Below, piece by piece: positions 1 through 8,283 of a stretch of 64,000 nt of DNA. The DNA comes from Porcincola sp945869225 (lineage in GTDB: Bacteria; Bacillota; Clostridia; Lachnospirales; Lachnospiraceae): contig NZ_JBQKGW010000003.1 of the NCBI RefSeq assembly GCF_052118625.1, positions 152,160-216,159 of the forward strand, given 5' to 3'. The notes under the pieces are model-generated. The model was not told where the DNA came from. It worked only from the letters and a program-made list of their open reading frames with translations, and made no database searches. The translations under genes and the position numbers were made by a program. Position 1 is the stretch's first letter. Each line of letters opens with the position of its first letter.

Positions 1-324
1 GACAAGCCGTCTGTCCTGCGCGGTAAAAATTTCAGTGCAAAGGACATCTGGGATGCAGTCAAGGCGGGTGACGAGGTTGCGGATGAGATCGCCGAGAAGT
101 TCGGCTTCTATCTCGGGAGAGAGCTTTCGATCTATACGGTTGTCTCTGATCCGCAGCTGATTGTTATCGGCGGCGGCATGTCGAAGGCCGGGACGGTTGT
201 CCTGGACTATATCCAGAAGTATTACCGCCAGTATGCATTTGCGGCCTGCAAGGAAGTGGAGTTTGCGCTTGCCACGCTTGGCAACGATGCAGGAATCTAC
301 GGCGCAGCCAAAGTGGTTTTGTAA
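1..324 (+). CDS. glk: ROK-family glucokinase, C-terminal part
   Basis: The open frame runs from the window edge to a TAA at 322-324, giving the last 107 residues of a sugar kinase; the start lies outside the window. The segment contains the late ROK features: a helix rich in Asp/Glu/Ala, then DPQLIVIGGG (the second phosphate/hinge strand of the ASKHA fold), and a final ALATLGNDAGIYGAA block that is typical of Gram-positive glucokinases. ROK glucokinases phosphorylate glucose with ATP in the cytoplasm, feeding glycolysis. The ATP-binding and zinc motifs are upstream and cannot be seen, so substrate assignment rests on resemblance of the tail only. A rho-independent terminator follows about 60 bases downstream. 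Confidence 0.85.
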   Translation, partial: DKPSVLRGKNFSAKDIWDAVKAGDEVADEIAEKFGFYLGRELSIYTVVSDPQLIVIGGGMSKAGTVVLDYIQKYYRQYAFAACKEVEFALATLGNDAGIYGAAKVVL

Positions 325-384
325 AGGGAACGGCTGCAGACTGTGATGTGTGCCTGGCCAGCCAGGGGAAGACAGGAGCATTCA

Positions 385-422
385 GCCGCCGGCGCTTTCA
401 GAAGAAAGCCCGGCGGTTTTGT
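385..422 (+). terminator. Rho-independent terminator after the glucokinase
   Basis: A GC-rich stem (CCGCCGG-CGCTTTC pairing with GAAAGCCCGGCGG, one bulge) with a short loop is followed by TTTT at 417-420. Confidence 0.8.
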
Positions 423-449
423 GTTCACAAATTTTTAAGAAAGGTTTCC

Positions 450-478
450 TTGTGACAGACAGGGAAATGAGATAGGAT
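450..478 (+). promoter_or_regulatory. Sigma-A-type promoter for the small peptide/VanW genes
   Basis: TTGTGA at 450-455 and TAGGAT at 473-478 are separated by 17 bases, just after the glucokinase terminator and 68 bases before the next start codon. Recognised by eye from consensus. Confidence 0.5.
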
Positions 479-545
479 TAGGAAACAGCGCGGGGCGCTG
501 CATGGATGAGAAGCATCCGTTCAGATCTGAAACAGGAGAATGCGT

Positions 546-695
546 ATGAGCAGCAGATTGAAAAATACAGAGGAAACCGTCCGTAGACCGAAGGGGAACA
601 AGCGGCAGAGAAGACAGCAGATCATCGCTGCCGTGATTGCGATCATTCTGGCTGGCGCGATGGTTGCGACGCTGATTCCGAGCTTCCTTATGTAA
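546..695 (+). CDS. Small single-pass membrane protein (49 aa), unknown function
   Basis: ATG at 546 follows ACAGGAG with good spacing and the frame ends with TAA at 693-695. The 49-residue product has a strongly basic N-terminal half (RRPKGNKRQRRQQ) followed by one hydrophobic helix of about 20 residues (IIAAVIAIILAGAMVATLI), so it should sit in the membrane with its positive end inside. It is too short for most automatic gene calls. It resembles in size and layout the tiny membrane proteins of unknown function (DUF4044-like) common in Bacillota, but I cannot assign a family. It lies 39 bases upstream of the VanW gene and probably shares its transcript. Confidence 0.65.
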   Translation: MSSRLKNTEETVRRPKGNKRQRRQQIIAAVIAIILAGAMVATLIPSFLM

Positions 696-734
696 GGGAG
701 CGGCGGACAGACGGCAGGAACAAAGGAGTATAGA

Positions 735-2357
735 TTGCGGATCAGGCTACAGAGGATAAGACTACAGAATATGGGGGGAAGACGGTTTGCGCTTGCCGCC
801 TGCGGCGGTCTGATGATGATCGCAGCAGCTGCGGGGGGTGCACAGGCGTCAGAGGCAACCATTACAAAGGGCGTCAGCATCGAGGGGGTTGACGTCGGAG
901 GCATGTCGAAGAGCCAGGCGGAGGCGGCCCTTGAAGAGAAGGCGCAGCAGCTCGGGCAGACGAAGGTGACGCTGATGATGGGGGACAACCCGGTCACGAC
1001 GACACTGGGCGAGCTGGGATATACCTGGACGAATACCGATATCGTCGGAAAGTGCCTCACGCTTGCGTCATCTGGCAATATTGTCGAGCGGTACAAGGAA
1101 AAGAAGGATATCGAGAAGGAACCGAAGAACTACACGATGACCTTCTGCGCGGATAACGCGAAAGTACAGTCGTTTGTGGAAAGCTGCTCGGCCTATAATT
1201 CGGATCCGGTGGAAGGATCGATCCAGATGGGCAGCGACGGGATTCCCTATGTGGAGGGCGGAACAGACGGCCTGACGCTGAATGTCGACAAGTCCGTCGC
1301 GGCGGTTGAGAATGCCATCAGCGGATGGACGGGCGGCGATCTGAAGGTGGATCTCGTTGTCGATAAAAAGAGTCCTGATGTATCGGCTGAAACCCTCTCG
1401 AAGGTGAAGGATGTGCTGGGGACCGCTACGACCGACTACTCGGCGTCCACCGCCGCCCGGGCGGTTAATGTAGAGAACGGCTGCAGACTGATCAGCGGGA
1501 CCCTGGTCTGGCCGGGCGATGAGTTTTCCGTCACCCGGGCGGTGACGCCTTTCACGGCGGAGAACGGGTATCAGCAGGCGCCGTCCTATGAGGAGAACAG
1601 GGTAGTCGATTCCTATGGCGGCGGAATCTGTCAGGTTTCCACGACCCTGTACAACGCAGTGCTGAAGGCAGAGCTCGATGTGACGGCCAGATCAAACCAT
1701 ACGATGATTGTCAACTATGTCCAGCCGAGCAAGGATGCGGCGATCGCCGAGGGAATCATGGACATGGCATTCGTGAACAACACGGATTCGCCGATCTATA
1801 TCTACGGGTACTGCTACGGCGGACAGATCACATTCACCATCTACGGCCATGAGACGAGACCTTCCAACAGAAGCATTGAGTTTGAAAGCAAGGTCACATC
1901 GCAGACCGATCCGCAGGGGATTCAGCTTGTGGCGGATACCTCGCAGAATGTCGGGTACATCAATCAGGTACAGAGTCCTCATACTGGCTACACGGCGGAG
2001 TTGTGGAAGAATATCTATGTGGACGGGCAGCTGACCGACTCCGTGCAGGTCAATTCCAGTACGTATCAGGCAGTCGGGACAATCTATGATGTCGGGGTTG
2101 TGAGTCAGAGCAGTGCTGTGACGCAGGCGATGTACAGCGCCATTGCATCCGGGGATGTCAGCCAGGTTCAGAACGTGATCAAGTACGGGACGAACGCAGC
2201 GCAGGGACAGACGAATGCCCAGGGGCAGAACGGTGCATCCGGCCAGACGGATGCTGCACAGGGGCAGACGAATGCCCAGACGCAGACAGACGCAGCCGGT
2301 CAGTCAGGCCCCTCGCAGACCGATGCTTCCGGGAATGCTGTGATATCTGTACAGTAA
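735..2357 (+). CDS. VanW-family exported cell-wall-associated protein
   Basis: The start is a TTG at 735 with AAAGGAG six bases upstream. The 540-residue protein begins with a basic stretch and a hydrophobic segment ending in an Ala-rich cleavage region (GGAQAS), so it is exported or anchored. Residues about 45-225 look like the YoaR-type putative peptidoglycan-binding region (GVSIEGVDVGGMS opening). Residues about 240-375 are the VanW domain, including the characteristic GGGICQVSTTLYNA motif and a following RSNHT. The last roughly 55 residues are a low-complexity Gln/Ala/Asn/Thr tail (repeated GQTNAQ and GQTDA units). VanW proteins are widespread in Clostridia, and despite the name this one is not evidence of vancomycin resistance. 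Its molecular activity is unknown. Confidence 0.85.
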   Translation: MRIRLQRIRLQNMGGRRFALAACGGLMMIAAAAGGAQASEATITKGVSIEGVDVGGMSKSQAEAALEEKAQQLGQTKVTLMMGDNPVTTTLGELGYTWTNTDIVGKCLTLASSGNIVERYKEKKDIEKEPKNYTMTFCADNAKVQSFVESCSAYNSDPVEGSIQMGSDGIPYVEGGTDGLTLNVDKSVAAVENAISGWTGGDLKVDLVVDKKSPDVSAETLSKVKDVLGTATTDYSASTAARAVNVENGCRLISGTLVWPGDEFSVTRAVTPFTAENGYQQAPSYEENRVVDSYGGGICQVSTTLYNAVLKAELDVTARSNHTMIVNYVQPSKDAAIAEGIMDMAFVNNTDSPIYIYGYCYGGQITFTIYGHETRPSNRSIEFESKVTSQTDPQGIQLVADTSQNVGYINQVQSPHTGYTAELWKNIYVDGQLTDSVQVNSSTYQAVGTIYDVGVVSQSSAVTQAMYSAIASGDVSQVQNVIKYGTNAAQGQTNAQGQNGASGQTDAAQGQTNAQTQTDAAGQSGPSQTDASGNAVISVQ

Positions 2358-2372
2358 CGAGGAAAGAATCAT

Positions 2373-3473
2373 ATGAGGAGAGGGATTGTCAGTCAGGCAG
2401 TGTATGAGCGCTCCATCGAAAGGCCGCTTGAGGCGGCAGGTGTTTTCAGTGGAGGAGCGGGACATTGCCTGGATCTTCCCGGGCGTATACTGGCCGTCCA
2501 CAGCACCGCTTCTGGTGCTGCGGACGGCTTTTGCCTTCCCGGGGCGGAGATGATTTTTGATGAAGCAGTCAACAGGCTGGATGAGGCACCGGTATACAGT
2601 CCGGGGCGGATGGCAGAACCGGCAGCCGGTTTTCCTGCAGAAGGAGAAAACGGGTATGGTCTGGCAGAGGTATCGGTCTCTGCGATTCTCCCGCCGGATA
2701 TGGAGGAAGAAGATCTGAAGAAACTGGTGCGGCGGCTGGGACAGGAAGCGAAGAAGGCCGGCGCAGAGGTGGAGGCATTCTCCGCCGCCGTCAGTGAATC
2801 TGTGATGAATCCGGTCATCAGCGCGGCAGCAGGGAGGATATGGACGCCTGAAATGACTGCCTCCCTGATGCAGTCGGAGGGGATTGGCGGCGCAGCCACC
2901 GAAGCCAGAGGGAAAAGCGGTCTCACGGATGACAGGATGACGGAAGGCTGGGATCTTCTGATGGCTGGGCCGTGCGGGGCTGCCGGGACAGCGGTTCTGC
3001 TGCGAAGCTTCCCGGAGCGGCTTTCCGGACAATTTCCGGCAGGATTTTTAAAGGGCGCGGAGCGGATGGGAGAGAAGCTGCTGACAGGAAAAGCGGCGGC
3101 TCTGATCCGGGCGGAGGAAAAAGACGCACAGCTTCAGTGCATCGGAGAGGGAGGCGTCTTTTCAGCGCTGTGGACGCTGTGCGGGCGCCTTTCCTGCGGG
3201 ATGGATGCGGACATTCATCTGATTCCGATCCGGCAGGAGACGATCGAGATCTGTGAGGCGCTGAACCGGAACCCATACAGGCTGTATGGTACAGGCGGTC
3301 TTCTGGCCGTTGTGCGCAACGGGGAAGCCGTTCTGCGGAAACTGGAAAGGGAAGGTCTTGAGGCGGCTGTGATCGGAAAGCTGACGAAGGGACCCGGGCG
3401 GTATATCCGCAACCGGGATATCACCCGGTGCCTGGAGAAACCGCAGTGCGACGCCCTGTTTGAGGAAGGATGA
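2373..3473 (+). CDS. AIR synthase/HypE-related protein
   Basis: ATG at 2373 has GAGG about nine bases upstream, and the gene follows the VanW stop by 15 bases, so they are probably co-transcribed. The 366-residue product has a poorly recognisable N-terminus. Its C-terminal half matches the AIR-synthase C-domain pattern shared by PurM, ThiL, SelD and HypE: a GEGGVFSALW segment, then IPIRQETIEICEALNRNPYRLYGTGG, and a closing IGKLTKGPGR strand. These enzymes use ATP to activate an oxygen for transfer or dehydration. The N-terminal Gly/Asp motifs that bind ATP-Mg are not evident, so it may be a divergent or non-catalytic member. It is far from the hyp genes at 35-38 kb. Substrate unknown. Confidence 0.6.
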   Translation: MRRGIVSQAVYERSIERPLEAAGVFSGGAGHCLDLPGRILAVHSTASGAADGFCLPGAEMIFDEAVNRLDEAPVYSPGRMAEPAAGFPAEGENGYGLAEVSVSAILPPDMEEEDLKKLVRRLGQEAKKAGAEVEAFSAAVSESVMNPVISAAAGRIWTPEMTASLMQSEGIGGAATEARGKSGLTDDRMTEGWDLLMAGPCGAAGTAVLLRSFPERLSGQFPAGFLKGAERMGEKLLTGKAAALIRAEEKDAQLQCIGEGGVFSALWTLCGRLSCGMDADIHLIPIRQETIEICEALNRNPYRLYGTGGLLAVVRNGEAVLRKLEREGLEAAVIGKLTKGPGRYIRNRDITRCLEKPQCDALFEEG

Positions 3474-3519
3474 GGGATTGTATGAGCTTCCGCCCGGGCT
3501 CTGGCGTGGGAGGAGCCGG

Positions 3520-3548
3520 TTGACAGAGTCTGTACCAACAGGTAGAAT
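3520..3548 (+). promoter_or_regulatory. Promoter of the Lrp-aminotransferase operon
   Basis: TTGACA (3520-3525) and TAGAAT (3543-3548) are spaced by exactly 17 bases, a near-consensus sigma-A promoter. A perfect 7-base-arm inverted repeat lies 30 bases downstream in the leader. Confidence 0.75.
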
Positions 3549-3577
3549 GAAAAAATATAGACAACAAAGGCACCATG

Positions 3578-3592
3578 CCGAAAAGTTTTCGG
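3578..3592 (+). promoter_or_regulatory. Inverted repeat in the leader, candidate operator
   Basis: CCGAAAA-G-TTTTCGG is a perfect inverted repeat in the 5' untranslated region between the promoter and the Lrp gene. Its position fits autoregulation by the Lrp-type protein, which is inference. Confidence 0.4.
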
Positions 3593-3629
3593 ACTGAATT
3601 CAAATCAAGCAGATAGGAGCGAAAAATTT

Positions 3630-4112
3630 ATGAGAGAACAGATTCTGGAGCTTCTGGAACGCAATTCCAGAATGACTCCTGCTGAGATTGCCGTCCTCCT
3701 CGGATCTGGAGAGGAAGTCATCGCCTCTGAGATTAAAAAGATGGAGGAGGAGAATGTCATCTGCGGGTACAACACGCTGATTGACTGGGATAAGACCGGT
3801 GCCGACAAGATCACGGCCCTGATCGAGGTGCGCGTGACCCCGACCAGAGGACAGGGCTTTGACAAGATTGCGGAGCGCATTTACAACTATCCGGAGGTTC
3901 AGTCCGTCTATCTGATTTCGGGCGGGTATGACCTGCTGGTGATCCTTGAGGGAAAGACGCTGAAGGAGGTATCGCACTTCGTGTCGAGCAAGCTTTCCAC
4001 GCTGGACTCTGTGATCTCGACCGCCACCCATTTCATTCTGAGGAAGTACAAGGATGACGGAATCATCTTCGACAAGAAGAAAAAAGATGAAAGGATGCTG
4101 GTGGAGCCGTGA
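3630..4112 (+). CDS. Lrp/AsnC-family transcriptional regulator
   Basis: The start is ATG at 3630, preceded by TAGGAG. The 160-residue protein has the two-part Lrp layout: an N-terminal winged helix-turn-helix (residues about 1-50, ILELLERNSRMTPAEIA) and a C-terminal RAM ligand-sensing/oligomerisation domain (residues about 65-140, with ALIEVRVTP and VYLISGGYDLLVI). Proteins of this class bind amino acids and control amino acid metabolism. Its stop codon overlaps the GTG start of the aminotransferase (4109), so the two are translationally coupled and the regulator probably senses a substrate or product of that enzyme. The exact effector cannot be read from sequence. Confidence 0.9.
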   Translation: MREQILELLERNSRMTPAEIAVLLGSGEEVIASEIKKMEEENVICGYNTLIDWDKTGADKITALIEVRVTPTRGQGFDKIAERIYNYPEVQSVYLISGGYDLLVILEGKTLKEVSHFVSSKLSTLDSVISTATHFILRKYKDDGIIFDKKKKDERMLVEP

Positions 4113-5278
4113 GAGATCCGATCGGGAAAAAGGCCGCAGAGCTGAAGCCCTCCGGCATCAGAAAATTTTTTGATATTGTGGCAGAGATGGATGATGTCAT
4201 CTCGCTCGGCGTCGGGGAGCCTGATTTTGACACGCCCTGGGCGATCCGGGACGAGGGCATCTACTCTCTTGAGCGCGGACGCACGTTCTATACGTCGAAT
4301 TCCGGGCTGAAGGAACTCCGGACGGAGATTGCGTCCTACATCCATCGAAGGCTGGGGGTCCATTACAACCCGATTTCCGAGATTCTTGTCACGGTCGGCG
4401 GATCGGAAGGAATCGATCTGGCTTTTCGCGCCATGATCAATCCCGGGGACGAGGTGCTGATTCCGGAACCCAGCTATGTTTCCTACAAGCCGTGCGCAAT
4501 CCTCGCGGACGCGGTCCCGGTCGTGATTCCGCTCAAGGAGAAGAATGAATTCCGTCTGACAGCGGAGGAGGTGGAGGCGGCGGTCACACCGAAGACGAAG
4601 ATCCTCGTGCTTCCATTTCCGAACAATCCGACCGGAGCGGTCATGACGCGGGCGGACCTCGAGGCGGTCGCGAAGGTCTGCATCGAGCATGATCTGTACG
4701 TGCTCTCCGATGAGATATATTCGGAGCTGACCTACACGGGAGAAGATCACTGCTCTATTATCCAGATCCCGGGGATGAAGGAGCGGACGATTCTGATCAA
4801 CGGCTTCTCCAAGGCGTACGCCATGACGGGCTGGCGGCTCGGATACTGCTGCGGTCCCGAGGAGATCATTCATCAGATGACAAAGGTCCATCAGTTCGCG
4901 ATCATGTGCGCGCCGACCAACAGCCAGTATGCCGCGGTAGCGGCGCTTCGGGACTGCTATGGCGAGGTAGTGAAGATGCGGGAGGCCTATAACCAGAGAA
5001 GACGGTTCCTTCTGCATGAGTTTGAGAAGATGCAGCTTCCGTGCTTCGAGCCCTTCGGCGCCTTCTATATGTTCCCGTCGATTCAGGAATTCGGCATGAG
5101 CAGCGATGAGTTTGCGACGGAGCTGCTGAAGGATCAGAAGGTGGCGGTCGTACCGGGCAGCGCATTCGGTGACAGCGGGGAAGGCTACGTGCGGATCTCC
5201 TATGCCTACTCACTGGACAGCCTGAAGGTGGCGATGGAGCGGCTTTCTGCGTTTATCACGAAACTGCGGCAGCGGTGA
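4109..5278 (+). CDS. PLP-dependent aminotransferase, class I/II
   Basis: A GTG start at 4109 overlaps the regulator's TGA. The 389-residue protein carries the fold-type I signatures in order: GVGEPDFDTPW near residue 35, YTSNSGLKELR near 62, PNNPTG near 172, the SDEIYSELTY segment with the PLP-contacting Asp and Tyr near 207, and SKAYAMTGWRLGY with the PLP Schiff-base lysine at K235. The C-terminal substrate-binding arginine region is YVRISYAYS. It transfers amino groups between amino acids and 2-oxo acids in the cytoplasm. The pairing with an Lrp regulator is a common clostridial arrangement. Whether it prefers aspartate, alanine or aromatic substrates cannot be decided here. Confidence 0.9.
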   Translation: MRDPIGKKAAELKPSGIRKFFDIVAEMDDVISLGVGEPDFDTPWAIRDEGIYSLERGRTFYTSNSGLKELRTEIASYIHRRLGVHYNPISEILVTVGGSEGIDLAFRAMINPGDEVLIPEPSYVSYKPCAILADAVPVVIPLKEKNEFRLTAEEVEAAVTPKTKILVLPFPNNPTGAVMTRADLEAVAKVCIEHDLYVLSDEIYSELTYTGEDHCSIIQIPGMKERTILINGFSKAYAMTGWRLGYCCGPEEIIHQMTKVHQFAIMCAPTNSQYAAVAALRDCYGEVVKMREAYNQRRRFLLHEFEKMQLPCFEPFGAFYMFPSIQEFGMSSDEFATELLKDQKVAVVPGSAFGDSGEGYVRISYAYSLDSLKVAMERLSAFITKLRQR

Positions 5279-5407
5279 GTGACTGAAAAGTCTGTTCCGG
5301 GATCCAGCGTTATTCAGAAAATTTGATTTGTGAAAGCCTGAAATCCGGCGGAAAAGGGTGAATATCTTACAAAAACAGATACGGCATACCGGCCTGAAAA
5401 CAGCATA

Positions 5408-5452
5408 TTGAAAAAAATAAACCTCCGTGTTATCATCAGTTTAACTTGTTAA
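5408..5452 (+). promoter_or_regulatory. Promoter of cstA with an inverted repeat at the start site
   Basis: TTGAAA (5408-5413) and TATCAT (5431-5436) are 17 bases apart. TTAAC-TT-GTTAA at 5441-5452 is an inverted repeat placed exactly where transcription should begin, a typical repressor position. About 115 bases of leader follow before the start codon. Confidence 0.6.
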
Positions 5453-5568
5453 AGTGCCTGGCTGCTCAATTGTTTCCGGCGTAATGCTCTGATTCCAGGA
5501 CAGGGTTAGCGCCGGATATTTTGTGCGGCACCGCGCTATGCGGATGCACAAAAGGGAGGGAAAACATT

Positions 5569-7029
5569 ATGTTTGGCTTTTTGCTTTGTCTGGTGATCCT
5601 GATCGCCGGGTATTTCACGTACGGCAAGTTTGTGGACAACACATTCGCGCCGGATGACCGTGAGACCCCTGCGGTTGCGATCAACGATGGTGTGGACTAT
5701 GTTGTCATGCCTGCCTGGAAGCTGTTTCTGGTACAGCTGCTGAATATTGCCGGTCTGGGACCGATCTTCGGCGCCATCACCGGTGCGATGTGGGGACCGA
5801 TTGTCTTCCTCTGGATTACCTTCGGAACCATCTTTGCCGGCGGCGTACACGATTATCTGTCCGGGATGATGTCCGAGCGTGAGAACGGTGCGTCGATCTC
5901 CGAGGTAACCGGAAGACTGCTCGGTCCGGTGATGCAGAACATCATGCGTGTCTTCTGTGTCATCCTTCTGATTATGACCGGCACGGTCTTCGCGGTCGGC
6001 CCGGCAGGCCTTCTGAAGGCGCTGTTCACCGATACCGGCATGAAGTCCGGCATCCTGGTCAATTCGACCTTCTGGCTGGCAGTGATCCTGGTCTACTATT
6101 TCATCGCGACCTTTATCTCCATCGACAAGATCATCGGAAAGATCTATCCGGTTTTCGGTGTTGCGCTGATTGTGATGGCGCTTGGTGTCGGCGGCGGGAC
6201 GCTGATCCTCCGCGGAAAGGACATCCCGGAGCTGTTCACGCATTTCTACAATATGCATCCGGCAGGAAAGGCTGTCTGGTCTTACATGTTCATCACGGTT
6301 GCGTGCGGTGCCTGCTCCGGCTTCCACTCCACACAGTCTCCGCTGATGGCGCGCTGCATGAAGAGCGAGCGTCAGGGACACTTCGTCTTCTACGGTGCGA
6401 TGGTTGCGGAGGGCATCATCGCTCTGATCTGGGCGGCTGCAGCCTGCACCTGGTACACAGGAGCGGATCTTCTTGCTGCCGGCGGCGGAAACTCCACGAC
6501 CGTCTACTTCATGAGCAAGAGCACGATGGGCGGCGTCGGATTCATTCTTGCAATGCTCGGCGTCATCGCATGCCCGATTACATCCGGCGATACAGCGTTC
6601 CGTTCCGCGCGTCTGACCATCTGTGACTGGTTCAAGATTGACCAGCAGGGCTATGGCAAGCGGCTTGCGGTCTGCATCCCGGTTCTCGGTGTCGGCGCAC
6701 TTCTCGGCTTCGGCCAGACCTTCGGTTGGCTGAACTACAATGTCATCTGGAACTACTTCGCATGGTCCAATCAGACACTGGCAATGCTGGTGCTGTGGGC
6801 CGGCGCTATGTTCCTGGCGAAGGAGAAGAAGAACTACTGGATTGCCGCAGTTCCGGCAACCTTCATGAGCGCGGTGACATCCACCTACTTCATGATGGCA
6901 CCGGAGACACTCGGTCACATCAAGGCACTGAATGACAATCATGCAGTTTCTTATCCGGTTGGCATCATCTTTGCAGCGTTCTGCCTGTGCCTGTTTATGG
7001 TCAACTCGAAGAAGTACCGCAAGGCTTGA
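5569..7029 (+). CDS. cstA: CstA-family carbon starvation transporter
   Basis: ATG at 5569 is preceded by AAAGGGAGGG, which selects this start over an in-frame upstream start at 5521. The 486-residue protein is almost entirely hydrophobic with many membrane segments. It has CstA family landmarks: the N-terminal GYFTYGKFVDNTF, then TPAVAINDGVDYV, GPIFGAITGAMWGP, the ACGACSGFHSTQSP loop and CPITSGDTAFRSARL. CstA/BtsT proteins carry peptides or pyruvate into the cell. At about 490 residues it is the short CstA form common in Bacillota, compared with about 700 in E. coli. It has its own promoter and a strong terminator, so it is monocistronic. Substrate is unproven. Confidence 0.92.
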   Translation: MFGFLLCLVILIAGYFTYGKFVDNTFAPDDRETPAVAINDGVDYVVMPAWKLFLVQLLNIAGLGPIFGAITGAMWGPIVFLWITFGTIFAGGVHDYLSGMMSERENGASISEVTGRLLGPVMQNIMRVFCVILLIMTGTVFAVGPAGLLKALFTDTGMKSGILVNSTFWLAVILVYYFIATFISIDKIIGKIYPVFGVALIVMALGVGGGTLILRGKDIPELFTHFYNMHPAGKAVWSYMFITVACGACSGFHSTQSPLMARCMKSERQGHFVFYGAMVAEGIIALIWAAAACTWYTGADLLAAGGGNSTTVYFMSKSTMGGVGFILAMLGVIACPITSGDTAFRSARLTICDWFKIDQQGYGKRLAVCIPVLGVGALLGFGQTFGWLNYNVIWNYFAWSNQTLAMLVLWAGAMFLAKEKKNYWIAAVPATFMSAVTSTYFMMAPETLGHIKALNDNHAVSYPVGIIFAAFCLCLFMVNSKKYRKA

Positions 7030-7086
7030 CGGAACAAAGGAATAACTGAATTGTACGGCGCAGGCGCCTGGACCTGCGCGGAAGAA

Positions 7087-7115
7087 GGCGGAAGGCGGAA
7101 GCCTCCCGCCTTTTT
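7087..7115 (+). terminator. Terminator after cstA
   Basis: GGCGGAAGGC and GCCTCCCGCC pair around a GGAA loop and run into TTTTT at 7111-7115. Confidence 0.85.
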
Positions 7116-7178
7116 CAAAATGAACGAAGCAATACACGACGCAGGCAATTACGGAAGCGGGAGCATAACGAACGAGAT

Positions 7179-8189
7179 ATGATAGTCGCACCTACAAGAC
7201 TTGGACAAACAGCCCTGAGCCGGGAGACACTGGCTGAGGATAAGAAGCAGTGCCATAAAATCGGCCCGGTCGGAATCGGCGGGCGTGCCCTGTATACAAA
7301 CAGTTTTTATATCAGCCGATGCTACTATACCTGCTGGCAGGACATCCGGAGGGTATTCAAGAGAGTCGCCATGTCGAAGGGCGGCTTTACAGGAAAAGGA
7401 ATTTTTGCGACAACACCGTACCTGGTTGTCCAGAGAAGCGATGGCACTGAGCAGCAGTGCAATTTCAAGATTGAGGCGGAGGTCGACGAGGCTCTGGAGG
7501 AGATTCACAAAAGGCATCCGGAGATTCCGGTCTACAGTGCGGAGTCTGAAAAAAAGCTGCGGAAGGCAAAGGCAGAGCAGGAAGCCAGGTACCTGAAAAA
7601 GCTGCCGGAGGATGCGGCGGCTGCGGTCAGAAATCTGGAGAAGGCAAAGACATATCTACAGCAGGACGAGCGCTACAGCAAGATGATCGTCTTTGCGGCA
7701 AAGCAGAAGCGGTCGCTTGACGGGACAAAGACATCTCTGAAGACCCTGGCTGTCTTGATTGATGCCGGCTCTGCGGCTCTCATCGCTGCAGGACTGTATC
7801 TACGGCTTATGAAGGGGAACAGCATGGGCATTTACCTTGCCCTGTTCGGCGGTGCATTTATCCTGTCGGTGGCGGCTTCGCAGATTCTGCCGACGCCGCA
7901 CCGCAACCGGAAGACGGCGCAGGCGGACTGGGAAGAGGCCCTGAGGCAGATGAAGGGTTACATCGGGAAGACAGATACATTCCCGGTGCCGCCGCAGTAC
8001 GCGCACCCGGTCGTGCTGGACCGGATGATCCGCGTCGTGCGGGAGGGCAGGGCGGCGGACGAGGAAGGCGCGCTGGAGGCTGTCAAGAAGGATCTGAAGG
8101 CGCTCAACGCCAGTGTGACCGTCTCGCAGCAGGAATATGATGAGGTTGTGACGATCAAACCGCTGTTCATTGTGAGCAGCTATCAGTGA
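7179..8189 (+). CDS. Hypothetical membrane protein with a PH-like N-terminal segment
   Basis: ATG at 7179 opens a 336-residue frame; the ribosome binding site is weak. Residues about 35-95 (NSFYISRCYYTCWQDIRR, then VAMSKGGFTGKG and TTPYLVVQ) look like a compact beta-rich PH-type domain. Residues about 110-175 are charged and helical, and two adjacent hydrophobic helices (about 190-207 and 215-232) suggest a membrane hairpin. The C-terminal 100 residues are soluble and helical. I recognise no named family. It sits 94 bases upstream of the MoxR-type ATPase in the same direction and may belong to that module. No function is proposed. Confidence 0.65.
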   Translation: MIVAPTRLGQTALSRETLAEDKKQCHKIGPVGIGGRALYTNSFYISRCYYTCWQDIRRVFKRVAMSKGGFTGKGIFATTPYLVVQRSDGTEQQCNFKIEAEVDEALEEIHKRHPEIPVYSAESEKKLRKAKAEQEARYLKKLPEDAAAAVRNLEKAKTYLQQDERYSKMIVFAAKQKRSLDGTKTSLKTLAVLIDAGSAALIAAGLYLRLMKGNSMGIYLALFGGAFILSVAASQILPTPHRNRKTAQADWEEALRQMKGYIGKTDTFPVPPQYAHPVVLDRMIRVVREGRAADEEGALEAVKKDLKALNASVTVSQQEYDEVVTIKPLFIVSSYQ

Positions 8190-8283
8190 TGATCTATCTG
8201 CCGGTGGGCTGCACATCAATGACCCGCGCACCGGCATGGGGAGAAAAGAAGATCCAGGACAGTAAAGGAGAGTCAGCGAATCT

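Noticed and set aside
735..2357. Vancomycin resistance because of the VanW domain
   Set aside because: VanW proteins are common in Clostridia without vanA/vanB ligases; no van ligase, dehydrogenase or dipeptidase is present here.
5536..7191. A 551-codon open frame on the reverse strand across cstA
   Set aside because: Lies opposite a clear CstA gene, is rich in Arg, His, Asp and Gln as expected of an antisense frame in GC-rich DNA, and has no ribosome site or recognisable domain.
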